A stretch of 8,577 nucleotides of DNA from Planctomycetaceae bacterium (GTDB lineage Bacteria > Planctomycetota > Planctomycetia > Pirellulales > PALSA-1355): positions 1-8,577 of the forward strand of contig SXHT01000051.1 in assembly GCA_005773095.1 (NCBI GenBank), in the 5' to 3' direction. A model generated the notes under the pieces. It had not been told where the DNA came from. It searched no databases and saw only the letters and a program-made list of their open reading frames with translations. A program made the translations under genes and the position numbers. This document shows positions 4,378 to 8,577 of this stretch, one piece after another; position 1 is the first letter of the stretch; each line of letters opens with the position of its first letter.

Positions 4378-7179
4378 ATGAGCGAAATGCGATCAAGCCA
4401 ACCCCGAAAAGCCAGTCCGCAGCGCGACTCCAGTGTCACGCAGGTCCGAGTTGAGCTGCCGGCCGATCACGCCTCCAGTGCGGGTGGCCCGGACGACCAG
4501 GCCACCGTAATATCCGCGCGGCGTTCGGTACACGAATCATCGGCTCCTTCCGCCATGCTAGCACCCCTGGAAGTTGGCAAGCTGCTTGCGGGGGAGCAAC
4601 TGGGGAAGTTTGAGCTTCTTCAGTTCATTGGAGGCGGGGGCATGGGCGCGGTTTTTCGCGCTTGGGACACCACCCTCAACCGTGAAGTCGCCGTCAAGGT
4701 TTTGTCGCGGCATCAATCCGACGACGACGAGGCGCTGCGGCGATTCCGGAATGAAGCCCAATCGGCGGCCCGCCTGGACCATGCCAACATCGCACGGGTG
4801 TTTTATGTTGGCGAGGATGCCGGGGTGAACTATATCGTCTTCGAGTTCATCGAAGGGACGAATCTTCGCGATCTGGTTGATCGCCGCGGCCCACTGCCGC
4901 TTGACGAAGCGCTCGATTACACATTGCAGATTGCCGAAGCTCTGGACCATGCCAGCCAGCGCGACGTGATCCACCGGGACATCAAGCCTTCCAACGTGCT
5001 GATAACGGCCGAAGGCCGTGCCAAGCTCGTCGATATGGGGCTGGCTCGGCTGCACCAGGTCGAACATGCCAACGATGACCTGACGGCCAGCGGCGTGACG
5101 TTGGGAACGTTCGACTATATTTCGCCGGAACAGGCCCGCGACCCGCGCACCGCGGACGTTCGAAGTGATCTTTATTCGCTTGGTTGCTCGCTGTACTTCA
5201 TGCTGGTCGGTCAGCCGCCGTTTCCGCGTGGCACGGTCTTGCAGAAACTGCTTCAGCACCAGGGGGATGAACCACCCAATCCGCGATCGTTACGCTCGGA
5301 CTTGCCGGCCGGCGTGGTAACGGTCGTCCGCAGGCTGCTGGCAAAATCGCCAGGGCACCGGTATCAACGTCCCCTTGACTTAATAAGCGATTTGCAAGCA
5401 CTTCAGGAAGGACGGGGGGGGCCGAACACCGCCGTGGCTCCGCCGGCCTGGTCGCAGCCTGGACCATTTTCTCCCCGACGTTGGCAAAAGCATCTGCCTT
5501 GGGCGGTGCCTCTGGTCGCGCTCGTGATTATTTCACTGGGGCTTGATTTTTACTGGTCGCGGATGGACGGCGCGGCCACCTTGGGTGCACCGTCCTCGCT
5601 GAAGCACACCCCGCCGGTTCGTGATCCGTCGGCGACTGATCCGTCGGCGGCCATGGTCCGGCCCGCGGCGGCGCCAAGACCGACGGAATCCAGGGAACCG
5701 TTGAAAGCGCCGCCGCCCAAGACAGCGCCGAGAGATTCCGCTGTCAAGACGCCCAGCACCCCAAAAGAAAAGTCCGATAGCATTTCCCCAGCGACCGAAT
5801 CCGCCCCTGAGAAGACTCGGACAGCAGATTCAATCCCGCTTCTGCCGGCCGGAGAACCTCGGGTGGAGGACAGCAAATCGCATCCTCCGCCGGCGATTGT
5901 ACCCCGTGCCAGGGCAGATGGCCTGCTGGTGGTTGGCGATCCCGGCTCCGGGGCCAATTATCCGACGCTCGAGGCTGCCTGCCAGGCTGCGAAGGCGGGC
6001 GATGTCGTGGAATTGCGGTTCAACGGCCGTCGCCAGGAACCTCCCGTCGTCATCGCCAACAGCAAGCTCACGATCCGCGCCGGTGACGGGTTTATGCCCG
6101 TCATCCAATTCGCTCCCCGTGAGGAACCGGCTGGAACCGGGGGCGTGATGATTACGATCTCCGGCGGCGGCGTATCGCTGATGAATGTCTCGATTGAGTT
6201 TGTCGTGCCCCGCGAAATCACAGCCGAAACTTGGACCCTTTTCGAAGTTCGAGAGCCGGCACAACTCCGGCTCGATAAAACCTCGCTGACCATCCGGAAC
6301 GCCGCCGACCAGGGCATGGCGTTTCACCCGCAGGTCTCATTCTTTGCAGTTCTGTCGTCATCCGCCGGAGGCAGCGGCGAGGTGACCGAGGCCCATCCCC
6401 ATCACGATGCTGTGCCCCAACCCACGGGGGGATTTGCCGCTCGCGAATCAGTTGCTTTGCCGGATTCCGCCTCGGAGGCAAGTGCCGCGGAGGCGCAAGC
6501 GCCCGCGTCCATTGAACTTCACAACTGCATTGCTCGTGGAGAAGCCACGTTGATGAGGGTCGATGGAGGAGCCTCGGCCCGCGTTCTGTGGGACAACGGA
6601 CTGTTGGCGACGACCGACCGGCTATTGATCGTCAAGGGATCGGAACGGCGGGACGTTCGCTCGCGCGTTGAAATCGACGCTCGTCATCTGACGGCGGAGG
6701 TGCGCAGCGGGCTGGCGTGGCTCGACTTTAGCGACAATGGAACGGACGGCATGCTCGCCGACTTGCGACTTGCTGCCAGCATTATTCGCGTTGGCAGCGG
6801 TGCTTCGTTCATCGAACAGCGCGATCCTGCATCCTCGGTCAATTCCGAGGGGACGCTGAGTTGGAGTGGAGACCGCAACTTCTACGAGGCCGTTGATGTG
6901 TTTTGGAAGCGGATCGATGCCACGCGGACCGACAGCAGCCAACAACTCACGTTTGCCGGCTGGCAAGCCTTCTGGGGTCAATCTCGCGAGACACTACCCA
7001 AACTGAACGCGGTCGTGTGGCAGCAATCGGTCCAAGACAATCGGCCTGTCTCTGAACGGACCCCCTTCGATTTCGCGCTCTCAATCGCCAGCGCCAACAA
7101 CCCGGCCCGCGATAGCGCAAGCGACGGCCTCGACGCAGGCTGTCTGGCCAATCAACTTCCGGCTCTTCCCGCGCCGTAA
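4378..7179 (+). CDS. Transmembrane Ser/Thr protein kinase with beta-helix-like tail
   Basis: A 933-aa Hanks-type kinase (PknB class). Residues 1-73 are a polar leader. The kinase domain spans about 76-345: IGGGGMG phosphate loop (Gly85-Gly90), Lys107 in AVKVL, Glu126 as probable helix-C partner, catalytic HRDIKPSN with Asp201, metal-binding DMG (Asp219; Met replaces the usual Phe), and SPEQA in place of APE. All key catalytic residues are present, so it should be active. One hydrophobic helix at about 374-393 crosses the membrane. A Pro/Ala/Ser-rich linker follows to about 515. From residue 520, GDPGSGANYPTLEAAC, LTIRAGDGF and GVSLMNVSIEF resemble a right-handed beta-helix (pectin-lyase-like) sensor outside the membrane. 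The ATG at 4378 is preferred over an in-frame TTG at 4309 because AGGG lies seven bases before it. The ligand and targets are unknown. Confidence 0.92.
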   Translation: MSEMRSSQPRKASPQRDSSVTQVRVELPADHASSAGGPDDQATVISARRSVHESSAPSAMLAPLEVGKLLAGEQLGKFELLQFIGGGGMGAVFRAWDTTLNREVAVKVLSRHQSDDDEALRRFRNEAQSAARLDHANIARVFYVGEDAGVNYIVFEFIEGTNLRDLVDRRGPLPLDEALDYTLQIAEALDHASQRDVIHRDIKPSNVLITAEGRAKLVDMGLARLHQVEHANDDLTASGVTLGTFDYISPEQARDPRTADVRSDLYSLGCSLYFMLVGQPPFPRGTVLQKLLQHQGDEPPNPRSLRSDLPAGVVTVVRRLLAKSPGHRYQRPLDLISDLQALQEGRGGPNTAVAPPAWSQPGPFSPRRWQKHLPWAVPLVALVIISLGLDFYWSRMDGAATLGAPSSLKHTPPVRDPSATDPSAAMVRPAAAPRPTESREPLKAPPPKTAPRDSAVKTPSTPKEKSDSISPATESAPEKTRTADSIPLLPAGEPRVEDSKSHPPPAIVPRARADGLLVVGDPGSGANYPTLEAACQAAKAGDVVELRFNGRRQEPPVVIANSKLTIRAGDGFMPVIQFAPREEPAGTGGVMITISGGGVSLMNVSIEFVVPREITAETWTLFEVREPAQLRLDKTSLTIRNAADQGMAFHPQVSFFAVLSSSAGGSGEVTEAHPHHDAVPQPTGGFAARESVALPDSASEASAAEAQAPASIELHNCIARGEATLMRVDGGASARVLWDNGLLATTDRLLIVKGSERRDVRSRVEIDARHLTAEVRSGLAWLDFSDNGTDGMLADLRLAASIIRVGSGASFIEQRDPASSVNSEGTLSWSGDRNFYEAVDVFWKRIDATRTDSSQQLTFAGWQAFWGQSRETLPKLNAVVWQQSVQDNRPVSERTPFDFALSIASANNPARDSASDGLDAGCLANQLPALPAP
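5622..5649 (+). repeat. Short tandem repeat in the kinase linker
   Basis: TGATCCGTCGGCG occurs at 5622-5634 and again at 5637-5649, a 15-base period that keeps the frame and encodes the doubled DPSAT/DPSAA. It probably arose by slippage in the low-complexity extracytoplasmic linker just after the membrane helix, where length changes are tolerated. Confidence 0.6.
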
Positions 7180-7182
7180 GCC

Positions 7183-7188
7183 AGGAGG
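7183..7188 (+). promoter_or_regulatory. Consensus Shine-Dalgarno after the kinase stop
   Basis: AGGAGG begins four bases after the kinase stop codon. The nearest start codon at proper spacing is a TTG at 7196 (seven-base gap), in a different frame from the lipoprotein gene. It would give a 32-residue peptide ending at 7292-7294, overlapping the lipoprotein ATG at 7264. That ATG itself has no visible Shine-Dalgarno sequence. The site may drive a coupling leader, or may be a relic of an altered start. Confidence 0.5.
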
Positions 7189-7263
7189 TCGAACGTTGGC
7201 ATCGCGAAATCGATCTTACTTTTTCTCAGCCTGGCCTCCGCGAAACCAACCCCCGACTCCATC

Positions 7264-8577
7264 ATGCGCACCCACCTGTTTCGCCTGCTTCTGATCTTGG
7301 CGCCGCTGGCAATCGCAGGCTGCGCGCCGACGACAGCTCCGCTGTCCCTCTCCAACACGCTGATTTATGGTCGCGGCGGCGAAACCGACAGGCTCGATCC
7401 GATCCACGTCGACACGGGTGAGAGCGTCAAGGTGATTGTCAATCTGTTCGACACGCTTGTGACGTACGCGGACGATAGCGTGGAGATCGTCCCGGCACTG
7501 GCAGCAAAGTGGGAGACCAGCGGCGATGGCTTGAAATGGACGTTTCATTTGCGACCCGGAATTACCTTTCACGACGGCACTCCGCTGACCGCCGACGGGG
7601 TGAAATTTTCCATCGATCGGCTGATCGTGCCGGGAAATCCGCAGGCCCATGGGGATGTCATCCCCTACGCGGAGAGTTACCGCGAGATTGCCCAGGTCCG
7701 ATCGATTGACGAGCTCACCGTTGAATTCACCCTGAAGCAGCCGAGCGCCGTGTTTCTGGCCAATCTGGCGATGTTTCCCGCCAGCATTGTCAGTCCGAAT
7801 GCGGTCCAAACTTTGGGGCGGGAGTTTTCCATCAGGCCCGTGGGCACGGGACCGTTCAAGTTTGCGAATTGGACGCGTGATCAGGAACTGACCATCGCGG
7901 CATTCGACGAACATTGGCGCGGCCGACCGAAACTGGACCGCGTGATCTTCGTGCCTGTGATCGAAAGCGCTGTGCGCATCGAGCAGCTGCGACGTGGCGA
8001 GATTCATGTCGCGGACGACCTGCCTCCGGCCGAGATGGCCACGTTGGAAAATGTTCCAGGCATCATCGTGCAACGGCAAGACGGCATGAACGTGGGATAT
8101 CTCTCGATCCAAAACGAAAAGCCGCCGCTCGACAACCGCAAGCTGCGTGAAGCCATCTGGCACGCCATTGACAAACAGCGATTGATCGACCTTGTGTACG
8201 ACGGGCGGGCCAGGCCCGCGGTCAATCCCGTGCCGCCCACGATGTTTGCCTACAACGACGCGATCGTCGATCGAGGCTTCGACGTCGCAAAAGCGAAATC
8301 GCTCATGGCCGAAGCGAGCCAAGAAGACGGGTTCACGCTGCCGCTGAAGCTGGAATTGTTCGTCATGGCTTCGCCGCGTCCCTACATGCAGCGGCCTCAG
8401 GAGACGGCCGTGTTCATCCAGCAGGCATTGGGTCCGATCGGGATCGACCTGCGGATTGTAACCAGCGAGATCACGCAACACTTTCAGCGGCTTTGCCGTG
8501 GCGAGCATCAGTTGGCGCTCTCAGGCTGGCTTGCCGACAACGCCGATCCGGACAATTTTCTGTACCATCTGCTCGAC
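7264..8577 (+). CDS. Peptide-type ABC transporter solute-binding lipoprotein, 3' end missing
   Basis: 438 codons are visible and the frame is still open at the window edge; family 5 solute-binding proteins usually have 500-600 residues. The N-terminus is a lipoprotein signal: a hydrophobic stretch ending in lipobox IAGC with Cys20, so the mature protein is lipid-anchored. The family core shows LKWTFHLRPGITFHDGTPLT (from residue 90), VGTGPFKF (193-200), the stretch around FDEHWRGRPKLDRV, and the hinge-region LDNRKLREAIWHAIDKQRLI. Members bind oligopeptides, dipeptides, nickel chelates or sugars for an ABC importer; the substrate cannot be read here. Permease and ATPase genes would be expected downstream, outside the window. 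It lies 84 bp after the kinase gene on the same strand with no terminator between, so it may share its transcript. The frame is open upstream to the kinase stop but offers no better start codon. A long antisense frame opposite it is an artefact. Confidence 0.9.
   Translation, partial: MRTHLFRLLLILAPLAIAGCAPTTAPLSLSNTLIYGRGGETDRLDPIHVDTGESVKVIVNLFDTLVTYADDSVEIVPALAAKWETSGDGLKWTFHLRPGITFHDGTPLTADGVKFSIDRLIVPGNPQAHGDVIPYAESYREIAQVRSIDELTVEFTLKQPSAVFLANLAMFPASIVSPNAVQTLGREFSIRPVGTGPFKFANWTRDQELTIAAFDEHWRGRPKLDRVIFVPVIESAVRIEQLRRGEIHVADDLPPAEMATLENVPGIIVQRQDGMNVGYLSIQNEKPPLDNRKLREAIWHAIDKQRLIDLVYDGRARPAVNPVPPTMFAYNDAIVDRGFDVAKAKSLMAEASQEDGFTLPLKLELFVMASPRPYMQRPQETAVFIQQALGPIGIDLRIVTSEITQHFQRLCRGEHQLALSGWLADNADPDNFLYHLLD

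Noticed and set aside
4558..5259. A 233-codon minus-strand frame opposite the kinase domain
   Set aside because: The opposite strand encodes a complete kinase catalytic domain; this frame is its shadow.
7216..8508. A 430-codon open frame on the minus strand
   Set aside because: It lies wholly opposite the well-supported solute-binding lipoprotein gene. Its product is rich in His, Arg and Asp, as expected from the complement of GC-rich codons, with no recognisable motif.

Overview
The window looks like a chromosomal segment of a GC-rich planctomycete, probably near the Pirellulales. That assignment is inference. It rests on a membrane-anchored Ser/Thr kinase with a DMG (not DFG) motif and a long extracytoplasmic beta-helix-like tail, a secreted transglutaminase-like protein, and scattered housekeeping RNA genes standing outside classical operons. 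No mobile element, CRISPR array or phage gene is visible.

Left part (1-1454, minus strand): the first 294 bases hold nothing I can support. A class II tRNA-Leu(CAG) at 348-431 has a clear sigma70-type promoter upstream and a stem-loop/T-run terminator 17 bases downstream. Behind it lies truB (585-1454), the tRNA pseudouridine-55 synthase.

Middle (1667-3721): an exported transglutaminase-fold protein (plus strand), then the RNase P RNA gene rnpB (2714-3189, plus strand), whose 5' and 3' ends pair in a 13-bp P1 helix followed by six T residues. A convergent gene (3320-3721, minus) encodes a 133-aa ribbon-helix-helix protein. A perfect 12-bp inverted repeat lies between rnpB and that gene. tRNA-Leu, truB and rnpB together put three parts of tRNA biology (substrate, T-loop modification, 5' processing) within 2.9 kb, although they are separately transcribed.

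Right part (3735-8577): an intergenic stretch of about 640 bp ends in a direct repeat and a good promoter. It is followed by a 933-aa transmembrane Ser/Thr kinase (4378-7179) and, 84 bp later on the same strand, a solute-binding lipoprotein of the peptide ABC-transporter class (7264 onward, cut by the window edge). The kinase and the lipoprotein may be co-transcribed. The junction has a consensus Shine-Dalgarno sequence that does not serve the apparent lipoprotein start.

I do not see a clearly new multi-gene system. The best leads are the altered third catalytic position in the transglutaminase, the solitary ribbon-helix-helix protein with an uncharacterised N-terminal half, the repeat and promoter arrangement before the kinase, and the kinase/lipoprotein junction.
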